DNA of 64,000 bases from Elmis aenea. Its lineage: Eukaryota; Arthropoda; Insecta; Coleoptera; Elmidae. Position 1 is the first letter of the stretch; each line of letters starts with the position of its first letter. The notes beneath the pieces were generated by a model. That model was not told the origin of the DNA. It worked only from the letters and a program-made list of their open reading frames with translations, and searched no databases. A program made the position numbers and the translations under genes. The DNA lies in assembly GCA_947652605.1 (NCBI GenBank), contig CANTFG010000175.1, forward strand, positions 103,069-167,068. Direction: 5' to 3'. This document shows, piece by piece, positions 43,789 through 56,481 of the stretch.

Positions 43789-45498
43789 TTGTATATCACT
43801 GGAACAGTTTATCCATCGCCTCTTTACATGTATACAATTGTTTTGCATATGTCTTTCAATGAGCTGGTTTTAATTTTTAATGATTTCCAAAAAATACCGT
43901 GCTTTAGTTCATACATATGTTCCTTGAGCGACTATTTCGAAACAATTTTAATTATTGATTTGTATATCACAGAAACAGTTTATCCATCGCCTCTTTACAT
44001 GAATACAATTGTTTTGCATATGTCTTTCAATGAGCTGGTTTTAATTTTTAATAATTTCCTAAAAATACCGTGCTTTAGTTAATACATATGTTCCTTGAGC
44101 GACTATTTCTAAACAATTTTAATTATTGATTTGTATATCACAGGAACAGTTTATCCATCGCCTCTTTACATGAATACAATTGTTTTGCATATGTCTTTCA
44201 ATGAGCTGGTTTTAATTTTTAATAATTTCCTAAAAATACAGTGCTTTAGTTAATACATATGTTCCTTGAGCGACTATTTCTAAACAATTTTAATTATTGA
44301 TTTGTATATGACAGGAACAGTTTATCCATCGCCTTTTTACATGAATACAATTGTTTTGCATATGTCTTTCAATGAGCTGGTTTTAATTTTTAATAATGTC
44401 TTAAAAATACCGTGCTTTAGTTAATACATATGTTCCTTGAGCGACTATTTCTAAACAATTTTAATTATTGATTTGTATATCACAGGAACAGTTTATCCAT
44501 CGCCTCTTTACATGAATACAATTGTTTTGCATATGTCTTTCAAAGAGCTGGTTTTAATTTTTAATAATTTCCTAAAAATACCGTGCTTTAGTTAATACAT
44601 ATGTTCCTTAAGCGACTATTTCGAAACAATTTCAATTATTGATTTGTATATCACTGGAACAGTTTATCCATCGCCTCTTTACATGAATACAATTGTTTTG
44701 CATATGTCTTTCAATGAGCTGGTTTTAATTTTTAATGATTTCCAAAAAATACCGTGCTTTAGTTCATACATATGTTCCTTGAGCGACTATTTCGAAACAA
44801 TTTTAATTATTGATTTGTATATCACAGAAACAGTTTATCCATCGCCTCTTTACATGAATACAATTGTTTTGCATATGTCTTTCAATGAGCTGGTTTTAAT
44901 TTTTAATAATTTCCTAAAAATACCGTGCTTTAGTTAATACATATGTTCCTTGAGCGACTATTTCTAAACAATTTTAATTATTGATTTGTATATCACAGGA
45001 ACAGTTTATCCATCGCCTCTTTACATGAATACAATTGTTTTGCATATGTCTTTCAATGAGCTGGTTTTAATTTTTAATAATTTCCTAAAAATACAGTGCT
45101 TTAGTTAATACATATGTTCCTTGAGCGACTATTTCTAAACAATTTTAATTATTGATTTGTATATGACAGGAACAGTTTATCCATCGCCTTTTTACATGAA
45201 TACAATTGTTTTGCATATGTCTTTCAATGAGCTGGTTTTAATTTTTAATAATGTCTTAAAAATACCGTGCTTTAGTTAATACATATGTTCCTTGAGCGAC
45301 TATTTCGAAACAATTTTAATTATTGATTTGTATATCACAGGAACAGTTTATCCATCGCCTCTTTACATGAATACAATTGTTTTGCATATATCTTTCAATG
45401 AGCTGGTTTTAATTTTTAATAATTTCCTAAAAATACCGTGCTTTAGTTAATACATATGTTCCTTAAGCGACTATTTCGAAACAATTTTAATTATTGAT
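43789..45498 (+). repeat. 5-monomer higher-order repeat, two 855-bp units
   Basis: Units at 43789-44643 and 44644-45498 have five monomers in fixed order. The first is preceded by CACTGG and reads AATGATTTCCAAAAAATACC and TTCATAC. The second is preceded by CACAGAAAC. The third reads AAAATACAGTGC. The fourth is preceded by ATGACAGG and reads AATAATGTCTTAAAA. The fifth reads CAAAGAGCTGG and ends CCTTAAGCG with TTTCAATT. A unit is also present at 48577-49431, and related spacings recur at 49432 and 50971. Confidence 0.85.
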
Positions 45499-48400
45499 TT
45501 GTATATCACAGAAACAGTTTATCCATCGTCTCTTTACATGAATACAATTGTATTGCATATGTCTTTCAATGAGCTGGTTTTAATTTTTAATAATTTCCTA
45601 AAAATACCGTGCTTTAGTTCATACATATGTTCCTTGAGCGACTATTTCGAAACAATTTTAATTATTGATTTGTATATCACAGGACAAGTTTATCCTTCGC
45701 ATCTTTACATGAATACAATTGTTTTGCATATGTCTTTCAATGAGCTGGTTTTAATTTTTAATAATTTCCTAAAAATACCGTGCTTTAGTTAATACATATG
45801 TTCCTTGAGCGACTATTTTGAAACAATTTTAATTATTGATTTGTATATCACAGGAACAGTTTATCCATCGCCTCTTTATATGAATACAATTGTTTTGCAT
45901 ATGTCTTTCAATGAGCTGGTTTTAATTTTTAATAATTTCCTAAAAATACAGTGCTTTAGTTAATACATATGTTCCTTGAGCGACTATTTCTAAACAATTT
46001 TAATTATTGATTTGTATATGACAGGAACAGTTTATCCATCGCCTTTTTACATGAATACAATTGTTTTGCATATGTCTTTCAATGAGCTGGTTTTAATTTT
46101 TAATAATGTCTTAAAAATACCGTGCTTTAGTTAATACATATGTTCCTTGAGCGACTATTTCGAAACAATTTTAATTATTGATTTGTATATCACAGGAACA
46201 GTTTATCCATCGCCTTTTTACATGAATACAATTGTTTTGCATATGTCTTTCAATGAGCTGGTTTTAATTTTTAATAATGTCTTAAAAATACCGTGCTTTA
46301 GTTAATACATATGTTCCTTGAGCGACTATTTCGAAACAATTTTAATTATTGATTTGTATATCACAGGAACAGTTTATCCATCGCCTCTTTACATGAATAC
46401 AATTGTTTTGCATATGTCTTTCAATGAGCTGGTTTTAATTTTTAATAATTTCCTAAAAATACCGTGCTTTAGTTAATACATATGTTCCTTGAGCGACTAT
46501 TTCTAAACAATTTTAATTATTGATTTGTATATCACAGGAACAGTTTATCCATCGCTTCTTTACATGAATACAATTGTTTTGCATATGTCTTTCAATGAGC
46601 TGGTTTTAATTTTTAATGATTTCCTAAAAATACCGTGCTTTAGTTAATACATATATTCCTTGAGCGACTATTTCTGAACAATTTTAATTATTGATTTGTA
46701 TATCACAGGAACAGTTTATCCATCGCCTCTTTACATGAATACAATTGTTTTGCATATGTCTTTCAAAGAGCTGGTTTTAATTTTTAATAATTTCCTAAAA
46801 ATACCGTGCTTTAGTTAATACATATGTTCCTTAAGCGACTATTTCGAAACAATTTCAATTATTGATTTGTATATCACTGGAACAGTTTATCCATCGCCTC
46901 TTTACATGAATACAATTGTTTTGCATATGTCTTTCAATGAGCTGGTTTTAATTTTTAATGATTTCCAAAAAATACCGTGCTTTAGTTCATACATATGTTC
47001 CTTGAGCGACTATTTCGAAACAATTTTAAATATTGATTTGTATATCACAGAAACAGTTTATCCATCGCCTCTTTACATGAATACAATTGTTTTGCATATG
47101 TCTTTCAATGAGCTGGTTTTAATTTTTAATAATTTCCTAAAAATACCGTGCTTTAGTTAATACATATGTTCCTTGAGCGACTATTTCTAAACAATTTTAA
47201 TTATTGATTTGTATATCACAGGAACAGTTTATCCATCGCCTCTTTACATGAATACAATTGTTTTGCATATGTCTTTCAATGAGCTGGTTTTAATTTTTAA
47301 TAATTTCCTAAAAATACAGTGCTTTAGTTAATACATATGTTCCTTGAGCGACTATTTCGAAACAATTTTAATTATTGATTTGTATATCACAGGAACAGTT
47401 TATCCATCGCCTCTTTACATGAATACAATTGTTTTGCATATGTCTTTCAATGAGCTGGTTTTAATTTTTAATTATGTCTTAAAAATACCGTGCTTTAGTT
47501 AATACATATGTTCCTTGAGCGACTATTTCTAAACAATTTTAATTATTGATTTGTATATCACAGGAACAGTTTATCCATCGCCTCTTTACATGAATACAAT
47601 TGTTTTGCATATGTCTTTCAATGAGCTGGTTTTAATTTTTAATAATTTCCTAAAAATACAGTGCTTTAGTTAATACATATGTTCCTTGAGCGACTATTTC
47701 TAAACAATTTTAATTATTGATTTGTATATGACAGGAACAGTTTATCCATCGCCTTTTTACATGAATACAATTGTTTTGCATATGTCTTTCAATGAGCTGG
47801 TTTTAATTTTTAATAATGTCTTAAAAATACCGTGCTTTAGTTAATACATATGTTCCTTGAGCGACTATTTCGAAACAATTTTAATTATTGATTTGTATAT
47901 CACAGGAACAGTTTATCCATCGCCTTTTTACATGAATACAATTGTTTTGCATATGTCTTTCAATGAGCTGGTTTTAATTTTTAATAATGTCTTAAAAATA
48001 CCGTGCTTTAGTTAATACATATGTTCCTTGAGCGACTATTTCGAAACAATTTTAATTATTGATTTGTATATCACAGGAACAGTTTATCCATCGCCTCTTT
48101 ACATGAATACAATTGTTTTGCATATGTCTTTCAATGAGCTGGTTTTAATTTTTAATAATTTCCTAAAAATACCGTGCTTTAGTTAATACATATGTTCCTT
48201 GAGCGACTATTTCTAAACAATTTTAATTATTGATTTGTATATCACAGGAACAGTTTATCCATCGCTTCTTTACATGAATACAATTGTTTTGCATATGTCT
48301 TTCAATGAGCTGGTTTTAATTTTTAATAATTTCCTAAAAATACCGTGCTTTAGTTAATACATATATTCCTTGAGCGACTATTTCTGAACAATTTTAATTA

Positions 48401-51400
48401 TTGATTTGTATATCACAGGAACAGTTTATCCATCGCCTCTTTACATGAATACAATTGTTTTGCATATGTCTTTCAAAGAGCTGGTTTTAATTTTTAATAA
48501 TTTCCTAAAAATACCGTGCTTTAGTTAATACATATGTTCCTTAAGCGACTATTTCGAAACAATTTCAATTATTGATTTGTATATCACTGGAACAGTTTAT
48601 CCATCGCCTCTTTACATGAATACAATTGTTTTGCATATGTCTTTCAATGAGCTGGTTTTAATTTTTAATGATTTCCAAAAAATACCGTGCTTTAGTTCAT
48701 ACATATGTTCCTTGAGCGACTATTTCGAAACAATTTTAATTATTGATTTGTATATCACAGAAACAGTTTATCCATCGCCTCTTTACATGAATACAATTGT
48801 TTTGCATATGTCTTTCAATGAGCTGGTTTTAATTTTTAATAATTTCCTAAAAATACCGTGCTTTAGTTAATACATATGTTCCTTGAGCGACTATTTCTAA
48901 ACAATTTTAATTATTGATTTGTATATCACAGGAACAGTTTATCCATCGCCTCTTTACATGAATACAATTGTTTTGCATATGTCTTTCAATGAGCTGGTTT
49001 TAATTTTTAATAATTTCCTAAAAATACAGTGCTTTAGTTAATACATATGTTCCTTGAGCGACTATTTCTAAACAATTTTAATTATTGATTTGTATATGAC
49101 AGGAACAGTTTATCCATCGCCTTTTTACATGAATACAATTGTTTTGCATATGTCTTTCAATGAGCTGGTTTTAATTTTTAATAATGTCTTAAAAATACCG
49201 TGCTTTAGTTAATACATATGTTCCTTGAGCGACTATTTCTAAACAATTTTAATTATTGATTTGTATATCACAGGAACAGTTTATCCATCGCCTCTTTACA
49301 TGAATACAATTGTTTTGCATATGTCTTTCAAAGAGCTGGTTTTAATTTTTAATAATTTCCTAAAAATACCGTGCTTTAGTTAATACATATGTTCCTTAAG
49401 CGACTATTTCGAAACAATTTCAATTATTGATTTGTATATCACTGGAACAGTTTATCCATCGCCTCTTTACATGAATACAATTGTTTTGCATATGTCTTTC
49501 AATGAGCTGGTTTTAATTTTTAATGATTTCCAAAAAATACCGTGCTTTAGTTCATACATATGTTCCTTGAGCGACTATTTCGAAACAATTTTAATTATTG
49601 ATTTGTATATCACAGGAACAGTTTATCCATCGCCTCTTTACATGAATACAATTGTTTTGCATATGTCTTTCAATGAGCTGGTTTTAATTTTTAATAATTT
49701 CCTAAAAATACCGTGCTTTAGTTAATACATATGTTCCTTGAGCGACTATTTCTAAACAATTTTAATTATTGATTTGTATATCACAGGAACAGTTTATCCA
49801 TCGCTTCTTTACATGAATACAATTGTTTTGCATATGTCTTTCAATGAGCTGGTTTTAATTTTTAATAATTTCCTAAAAATACCGTGCTTTAGTTAATACA
49901 TATGTTCCTTGAGCGACTATTTCTAAACAATTTTAATTATTGATTTGTATATCACAGGAACAGTTTATCCATCGCTTCTTTACATGAATACAATTGTTTT
50001 GCATATGTCTTTCAATGAGCTGGTTTTAATTTTTAATAATGTCTTAAAAATACCGTGCTTTAGTTAATACATATGTTCCTTGAGCGACTATTTCGAAACA
50101 ATTTTAATTATTGATTTGTATATCACAGGAACAGTTTATCCATCGCCTCTTTACATGAATACAATTGTTTTGCATATGTCTTTCAATGAGCTGGTTTTAA
50201 TTTTTAATAATTTCCTAAAAATACCGTGCTTTAGTTAATACATATGTTCCTTGAGCGACTATTTCTAAACAATTTTAATTATTGATTTGTATATCACAGG
50301 AACAGTTTATCCATCGCTTCTTTACATGAATACAATTGTTTTGCATATGTCTTTCAATGAGCTGGTTTTAATTTTTAATAATTTCCTAAAAATACCGTGC
50401 TTTAGTTAATACATATATTCCTTGAGCGACTATTTCTGAACAATTTTAATTATTGATTTGTATATCACAGGAACAGTTTATCCATCGCTTCTTTACATGA
50501 ATACAATTGTTTTGCATATGTCTTTCAATGAGCTGGTTTTAATTTTTAATAATGTCTTAAAAATACCGTGCTTTAGTTAATACATATGTTCCTTGAGCGA
50601 CTATTTCGAAACAATTTTAATTATTGATTTGTATATCACAGGAACAGTTTATCCATCGCCTCTTTACATGAATACAATTGTTTTGCATATGTCTTTCAAT
50701 GAGCTGGTTTTAATTTTTAATAATTTCCTAAAAATACCGTGCTTTAGTTAATACATATGTTCCTTGAGCGACTATTTCTAAACAATTTTAATTATTGATT
50801 TGTATATCACAGGAACAGTTTATCCATCGCCTCTTTACATGAATACAATTGTTTTGCATATGTCTTTCAAAGAGCTGGTTTTAATTTTTAATAATTTCCT
50901 AAAAATACCGTGCTTTAGTTAATACATATGTTCCTTAAGCGACTATTTCGAAACAATTTCAATTATTGATTTTTATATCACTGGAACAGTTTATCCATCG
51001 CCTCTTTACATGAATACAATTGTTTTGCATATGTCTTTCAATGAGCTGGTTTTAATTTTTAATGATTTCCAAAAAATACCGTGCTTTAGTTCATACATAT
51101 GTTCCTTGAGCGACTATTTCGAAACAATTTTAATTATTGATTTGTATATCACAGAAACAGTTTATCCATCGCCTCTTTACAAGAATACAATTGTTTTGCA
51201 TATGTCTTTCAATGAGCTGGTTTTAATTTTTAATAATTTCCTAAAAATACCGTGCTTTAGTTAATACATATGTTCCTTGAGCGACTATTTCTAAACAATT
51301 TTAATTATTGATTTGTATATCACAGGAACAGTTTATCCATCGCCTCTTTACATGAATACAATTGTTCTGCATATGTCTTTCAATGAGCTGGTTTTAATTT

Positions 51401-54358
51401 TTAATAATTTCCTAAAAATACAGTGCTTTAGTTAATACATATGTTCCTTGAGCGACTATTTCTAAACAATTTTAATTATTGATTTGTATATGACAGGAAC
51501 AGTTTATCCATCGCCTTTTTACATGAATACAATTGTTTTGCATATGTCTTTCAATGAGCTGGTTTTAATTTTTAATAATGTCTTAAAAATACCGTGCTTT
51601 AGTTAATACATATGTTCCTTGAGCGACTATTTCTAAACAATTTTAATTATTGATTTGTATATCACTGGAACAGTTTATCCATCGCCTCTTTACATGAATA
51701 CAATTGTTTTGCATATGTCTTTCAAAGAGCTGGTTTTAATTTTTAATAATTTCCTAAAAATACCGTGCTTTAGTTAATACATATGTTCCTTAAGCGACTA
51801 TTTCGAAACAATTTTAATTATTGATTTGTATATCACTGGAACAGTTTATCCATCGCCTCTTTACATGAATACAATTGTTTTGCATATGTCTTTCAATGAG
51901 CTGGTTTTAATTTTTAATGATTTCCAAAAAATACCGTGCTTTAGTTTATACATATGTTCCTTGAGCGACTATTTCGAAACAATTTTAATTATTGATTTGT
52001 ATATCACAGAAACAGTTTATCCATCGCCTCTTTACATGAATACAATTGTTTTGCATATGTCTTTCAATGAGCTGGTTTTAATTTTTAATAATTTCCTAAA
52101 AATACCGTGCTTTAGTTAATACATATGTTCCTTGAGCGACTATTTCTAAACAATTTTAATTATTGATTTGTATATGACAGGAACAGTTTATCCATCGCCT
52201 TTTTACATGAATACAATTGTTTTGCATATGTCTTTCAATGAGCTGGTTTTAATTTTTAATAATGTCTTAAAAATACCGTGCTTTAGTTAATACATATGTT
52301 CCTTGAGCGACTATTTCGAAACAATTTTAATTATTGATTTGTATATCACAGGAACAGTTTATCCATCGCCTCTTTACATGAATACAATTGTTTTGCATAT
52401 ATCTTTCAATGAGCTGGTTTTAATTTTTAATAATTTCCTAAAAATACCGTGCTTTAGTTAATACATATGTTCCTTGAGCGACTATTTCGAAACAATTTTA
52501 ATTATTGATTTGTATATCACAGAAACAGTTTATCCATCGTCTCTTTACATGAATACAATTGTATTGCATATGTCTTTCAATGAGCTGGTTTTAATTTTTA
52601 ATTATTTCCTAAAAATACCGTGCTTTAGTTAATACATATGTTCCTTGAGCGACTATTTCGAAACAATTTTAATTATTGATTTGTATATCAAAGGACAAGT
52701 TTATCCTTCGCATCTTTACATGAATACAATTGTTTTGCATATGTCTTTCAATGAGCTGGTTTTAATTTTTAATAATTTCCTAAAAATACCGTGCTTTAGT
52801 TAATACATATGTTCCTTGAGCGACTATTTTGAAACAATTTTAATTATTGATTTGTATATCACAGGAACAGTTTATCCATCGCCTCTTTATATGAATACAA
52901 TGGTTTTGCATATGTCTTTCAATGAGCTGGTTTTAATTTTTAATAATTTCCTAAAAATACAGTGCTTTAGTTAATACATATGTTCCTTGAGCGACTATTT
53001 CTAAACAATTTTAATTATTGATTAGTATATCACAGGAACAGTTTATCCATCGCCTCTTTACATGAATACAATTGTTTTGCATATATCTTTCAATGAGCTG
53101 GTTTTAATTTTTAATAATTTCCTAAAAATACCGTGCTTTAGTTAATACATATGTTCCTTGAGCGACTATTTTGAAACAATTTTAATTATTGATTTGTATA
53201 TCACAGGAACAGTTTATCCATCGCCTCTTTACATGAATACAATTGTTTTGCATATGTCTTTCAATGAGCTGGTTTTAATTTTTAATGATTTCCTAAAAAT
53301 ACCGTGCTTTAGTTAATACATATGTTCCTTGAGCGACTATTTTTAAACAATTTTAATTATTGATTTGTATATCACAGGACAAGTTTATCCTTCGCATCTT
53401 TACATGAATACAATTGTTTTGCATATGTCTTTCAATGAGCTGGTTTTAATTTTTAATAATTTCCTAAAAATACCGTGCTTTAGTTAATACATATGTTCCT
53501 TGAGCGACTATTTCTAAACAATTTTAATTATTGATTTGTATATCACAGGAACAGTTTATCCATCGCCTCTTTACATGAATACAATTGTTTTGCATATGTC
53601 TTTCAATGAGCTGGTTTTAATTTTTAATAATTTCTTAAAAATACCGTGCTTTAGTTAATACATATGTTTCTTGAGCGACTATTTCTAAACAATTTTAATT
53701 ATTGATTTGTATATCACAGGAACAGTTTATCCATCGCCTCTGTACATGAATACAATTGTTTTGCATATGTCTTTCAATGAGCTGGTTTTAATTTTTAATA
53801 ATTTCCTAAAAATACCGTGCTTTAGTTAATACATATGTTCCTTAAGCGACTATTTCGAAACAATTTTAATTATAGATTTGTATATCACAGGAACAGTTTA
53901 TCCATCGCCTCTTTACATGAATACAATTGTTTTGCATATGTCTTTCAATGAGCTGGTTTTAATTTTTAATAATTTTCTAAAAATACCGTGCTTTAGTTAA
54001 TACATATTTATGTTCCTTGAGCGACTATTTCGAAACAATTTTAATTATTGATTTGTATATTACAGGAACAGTTTATCTATCGCCTCTTTACATGTATACA
54101 ATTGTTTTGCATATGTCTTTCAAAGAGCTGGTTTTAATTTTTAATAATTTCCTAAAAATACCGTGCTTTAGTTAATACATATGTTCCTTGAGCGACTATT
54201 TCGAAACAATTTTAATTATTGATTTGTATATCACAGGAACAGTTTATCCATCGCCTCTTTACATGAATACAATTGTTTTGCATATGTCTTTCAATGAGCT
54301 GGTTTTAATTTTTAATAATTTCCTAAAAATACCGTGCTTTAGTTAATACATATGTTCC

Positions 54359-54362
54359 TTAA
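54359..54362 (+). other. TTAA target-site duplication, left copy
   Basis: TTAA sits at monomer positions 124-127 (the CCTT/AAGCG site), directly before the terminal CCCTTTCAAGCC of the transposon. piggyBac-type elements insert at TTAA and duplicate it; the matching copy is at 56821-56824. Confidence 0.95.
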
Positions 54363-54374
54363 CCCTTTCAAGCC
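54363..54374 (+). repeat. piggyBac left terminal inverted repeat
   Basis: CCCTTTCAAGCC immediately after TTAA. It pairs with 56809-56820 with one mismatch (A/G at the eighth base), and similarity ends after base 12. The initial CCC is typical of piggyBac ends (CCYT type). Confidence 0.92.
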
Positions 54375-54503
54375 GGATTTTTTTATGAAGGTGTTATTAT
54401 TAGTAAATATTACATTTTATATCAAAAGGTGTCAAATAATACCAAAAAAACTAAAAATCCTGGTTTAGACACTTTTGGACACTTTTTGGCCAATTTTTTT
54501 CCC

Positions 54504-54519
54504 GGGACATATATATCCC
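54504..54519. promoter_or_regulatory. Subterminal 16-bp motif L1 of piggyBac element
   Basis: GGGACATATATATCCC, a near-palindrome. It is one of five similar 16-bp motifs in the non-coding ends of this transposon, 141 bp inside the left end. The next copy starts exactly 32 bp further on. It could be a transposase-binding or structural site (inference). Confidence 0.55.
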
Positions 54520-54535
54520 ACCAGACTTAAAGACT

Positions 54536-54551
54536 GGGACATATTTAACCC
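54536..54551. promoter_or_regulatory. Subterminal 16-bp motif L2 of piggyBac element
   Basis: GGGACATATTTAACCC, starting 32 bp after L1 in the same register. It keeps the GGGACA half and a degenerate second half. It is in the transposase 3' non-coding region. Confidence 0.5.
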
Positions 54552-54623
54552 TACAGACAATATAAAACAGTATCGGTTTATCTATATATTCAACAAAAAA
54601 AAGTAAGTACAAAAGAAAAAAAA

Positions 54624-56414
54624 TTATTTTAAATGAAATGGTGTAAAACAGGTTTTGCACAACGGTATATTACACATTTGACATATCATAGTTGTTCGTT
54701 TTTCTACTTTCAACTGCTTGGAGCACCTTTGGCAGCGTCTTCTTGTCTTTCCTTCTATAGGCAAATGGTCTCCCACATTCATCAATTTTGGTTTCTTACT
54801 TTGTGATGGCCTGCCTAATGATTGTGCAGATCTTCTTTTTACAGAAGCATTACGTCTGCCTAAGGAAATTAGGTCTTCGGCTACGGTAATTAGAAATGGT
54901 AAGAAGGGAGTCTTATTTCTATGTAAATCGTTGTAAAGCACGTGGGCATTGCTGACGGCCATCATGAGTAATTTGAAAAATACTTTCTTCCACCACTTGC
55001 AAGACTTTCTATCAAAGTCATACAGTCCAATTATTTGATCAGTCAAATCGACTCCTCCCATGTTGTGGTTGTAAAATTTTAACATATCTGGACATTGCAA
55101 TGTTTTCTTTGTGCCATCTTTCATGGTGTGTTGGACTTCAGCAATTTCATCTGTAAAACAGTTGCTTATTGCCAGTAAATCTTTCGTGTCCCTCCATCTG
55201 CTTATGATGGTGCCGTTATTATTCACAACAAACTGAGATTCTCCACGTTCCAATTTTCCTAAAAACTTTGGAACATTTTTTCGATTTTGCATAAGAGTTC
55301 CTACGGCTGCATATTGGATGGTATCTAATAAACGGACAGAAGAAAAAAATCTATCAAAACACAGAGATACATTTTTGTCTCTAATTGAACTTGATAAGTT
55401 TATAATTGTTCGTTCACCAAGAGTTCCTTCTTTTATTTGATCTTCTCTTCCAGTATATACATTTAGGTCATAAACGTAACCTGTTTTTGAGTCAGAACGC
55501 ACCCAAATTTTAATACCACGTTTGATCGGCTTTAGCGGTAAGTATTGCTTTAGGGCCGATCTACCCTTGAATTTAGCCATAGACTCGTCAATACTCTGGT
55601 AACTTGCTTCAGATCGATATTTTTGAAATGTATACTTCAAACAGTTAATAACTTCTTCAATGTAATACAGTTTGTTGAAATCTTTCGGTTTTTCTGGGTT
55701 ATTGAAATATAATTTTGCAAGTAGCTCTTTGCATCTATCTCGTGAAATAGCTTTTTTTATGGCATTGTTGCCAAGAGAGTCATTCTTTGACCAATAATAA
55801 TTAAACTGAGGTACACGATTGTAACTCATTATCAAAGAAACACCAAGAACGATCATAATTTCATGATAATCTGTTTTGTTTCGTTTTTTCTTTGTATCTT
55901 GTTCAAAAATATTTAGACGTTCATTTGTGCACATTGCAATTTTCATGAATAGACTTTTTGGAAAAAGTTTTAGAAATATATCTAATTCACTCAATTTACT
56001 ATCAAGACTACAAATCGGTGCATGATCGTCCGAGATGGAAAATCTTGGAGTGAATGTTCCATCGTTTTGAAACCATAAAATAGTGTCTGTAGAACTTGGC
56101 GGATTGTTCGCCGCGGTGTTAGTAGTTTTTTCTTGGCCATCATTCTCTTCTTCTGATGTGCTAAAATGTTCACTTTCATTGTCTATCACTTCTTTATCAC
56201 TATCATCATTTTTTTCTGATTTGCTAGAAACTTCGCTTTCATTGTCTATCACTTTGTTATTACCATTGTTTGAACAATCACTGCTTGAGTCAGAGGGAAC
56301 GTAGTCGTCATCTGATGGATCACTACAGTGAAACGGATCTGTTTCTTCATCACTAAATGATTCGTCTAGCACAATTTTTTCTAATTCTTTTTGGGATAAG
56401 TATTTACGACTCAT
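54624..56414 (-). CDS. piggyBac-type transposase, 596 aa, intact
   Basis: Catalyses cut-and-paste transposition at TTAA in the nucleus. The ATG at 56412-56414 (MSRKYLSQ) is chosen because the frame upstream (to 56519) has only a GTG and covers the motif pair in the leader. Residues 17-96 are acidic, Ser/Asp/Glu-rich, with a repeated VIDNESE at 55-61 and 76-82. The RNase H-like core has Asp276 (in SIDESM), Asp354 (in CFDRFFSS), and Asp456 and Asp459 (in GGVDLTD); the spacing of about 78 and 102 residues matches the catalytic D268, D346, D447 and D450 of the Trichoplusia ni enzyme, and Trp474 matches its W465. Basic clusters at 526-528 (KRR) and 540-543 (KKPK) could be a nuclear signal. A C-terminal zinc-binding Cys-rich domain has C561, C564, C578, C581, C586, C589 and H594. 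No stop or frameshift; the normal length for the family. Single exon. Probably functional, unproven. Confidence 0.95.
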   Translation of the reverse strand: MSRKYLSQKELEKIVLDESFSDEETDPFHCSDPSDDDYVPSDSSSDCSNNGNNKVIDNESEVSSKSEKNDDSDKEVIDNESEHFSTSEEENDGQEKTTNTAANNPPSSTDTILWFQNDGTFTPRFSISDDHAPICSLDSKLSELDIFLKLFPKSLFMKIAMCTNERLNIFEQDTKKKRNKTDYHEIMIVLGVSLIMSYNRVPQFNYYWSKNDSLGNNAIKKAISRDRCKELLAKLYFNNPEKPKDFNKLYYIEEVINCLKYTFQKYRSEASYQSIDESMAKFKGRSALKQYLPLKPIKRGIKIWVRSDSKTGYVYDLNVYTGREDQIKEGTLGERTIINLSSSIRDKNVSLCFDRFFSSVRLLDTIQYAAVGTLMQNRKNVPKFLGKLERGESQFVVNNNGTIISRWRDTKDLLAISNCFTDEIAEVQHTMKDGTKKTLQCPDMLKFYNHNMGGVDLTDQIIGLYDFDRKSCKWWKKVFFKLLMMAVSNAHVLYNDLHRNKTPFLPFLITVAEDLISLGRRNASVKRRSAQSLGRPSQSKKPKLMNVGDHLPIEGKTRRRCQRCSKQLKVEKRTTMICQMCNIPLCKTCFTPFHLK

Positions 56415-56433
56415 CGTAACTTTCCTGCCTGCT

Positions 56434-56449
56434 GGGACAACTGTATCCC
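56434..56449. promoter_or_regulatory. 16-bp motif R1 in the transposase leader
   Basis: GGGACAACTGTATCCC, 20 bp upstream of the transposase ATG (minus strand). Paired with R2, which starts exactly 32 bp away, the same spacing as L1 and L2. The position would suit self-regulation by the transposase (speculative). Confidence 0.5.
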
Positions 56450-56465
56450 GCCGAAAATGTCTAAT

Positions 56466-56481
56466 GGGACAAATACGACCC
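56466..56481. promoter_or_regulatory. 16-bp motif R2 in the transposase leader
   Basis: GGGACAAATACGACCC, 32 bp from R1. It keeps GGGACA and CCC ends; the middle is degenerate. Confidence 0.5.

Larger units (their letters stand above)
29032..54362 (+). repeat. 171-bp satellite array, segment 2 (about 148 monomers)
   Basis: The same satellite in the same orientation and phase. Landmark monomers carrying TTCATAC start (from their TTG codon) at 29085, 30111, 32161, 35410, 40711, 43789, 44644, 46867, 48577, 49432, 50971 and 51826. All intervals are whole multiples of 171 except for a 2-bp deletion after 31367; a 4-bp insertion at 54006-54009 lies further right. Up to about 43 kb spacing is long (19 or 31 monomers), and after that a 5-monomer spacing dominates. 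A recurring subtype has a cluster of changes in its first 25 bp (GGACAAG and CCTTCGCATC instead of GGAACAG and CCATCGCCTC), for example near 33198, 33887, 38498, 39183, 41578 and 42262. The TTAA at 54359-54362 is one copy of the piggyBac target site. Confidence 0.97.
54375..54623 (-). other. piggyBac 3' non-coding region
   Basis: About 249 bp between the left inverted repeat and the transposase stop codon. It carries two 16-bp GGGACA-N-TCCC-like motifs at 54504-54519 and 54536-54551 (described separately). On the transcribed (minus) strand I did not see a canonical AATAAA, so the mRNA end is not located. A short minus-strand frame here overlaps the transposase end and is not considered a gene. 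Confidence 0.75.

Noticed and set aside
54006..54009. Footprint of an earlier piggyBac excision 350 bp from the element
   Set aside because: piggyBac excision normally restores TTAA exactly; the inserted bases are ATTT between ACAT and ATGT, so another cause is more likely.
54451..54660. Minus-strand frame of 69 codons at the end of the transposase gene
   Set aside because: It overlaps the transposase stop in another frame and covers the subterminal motifs; no recognisable protein features.
54718..56304. Short plus- and minus-strand frames inside the transposase gene
   Set aside because: Out-of-frame shadows of the intact transposase; one mirrors its Ser/Asp-rich region as a low-complexity Ser/Leu peptide.
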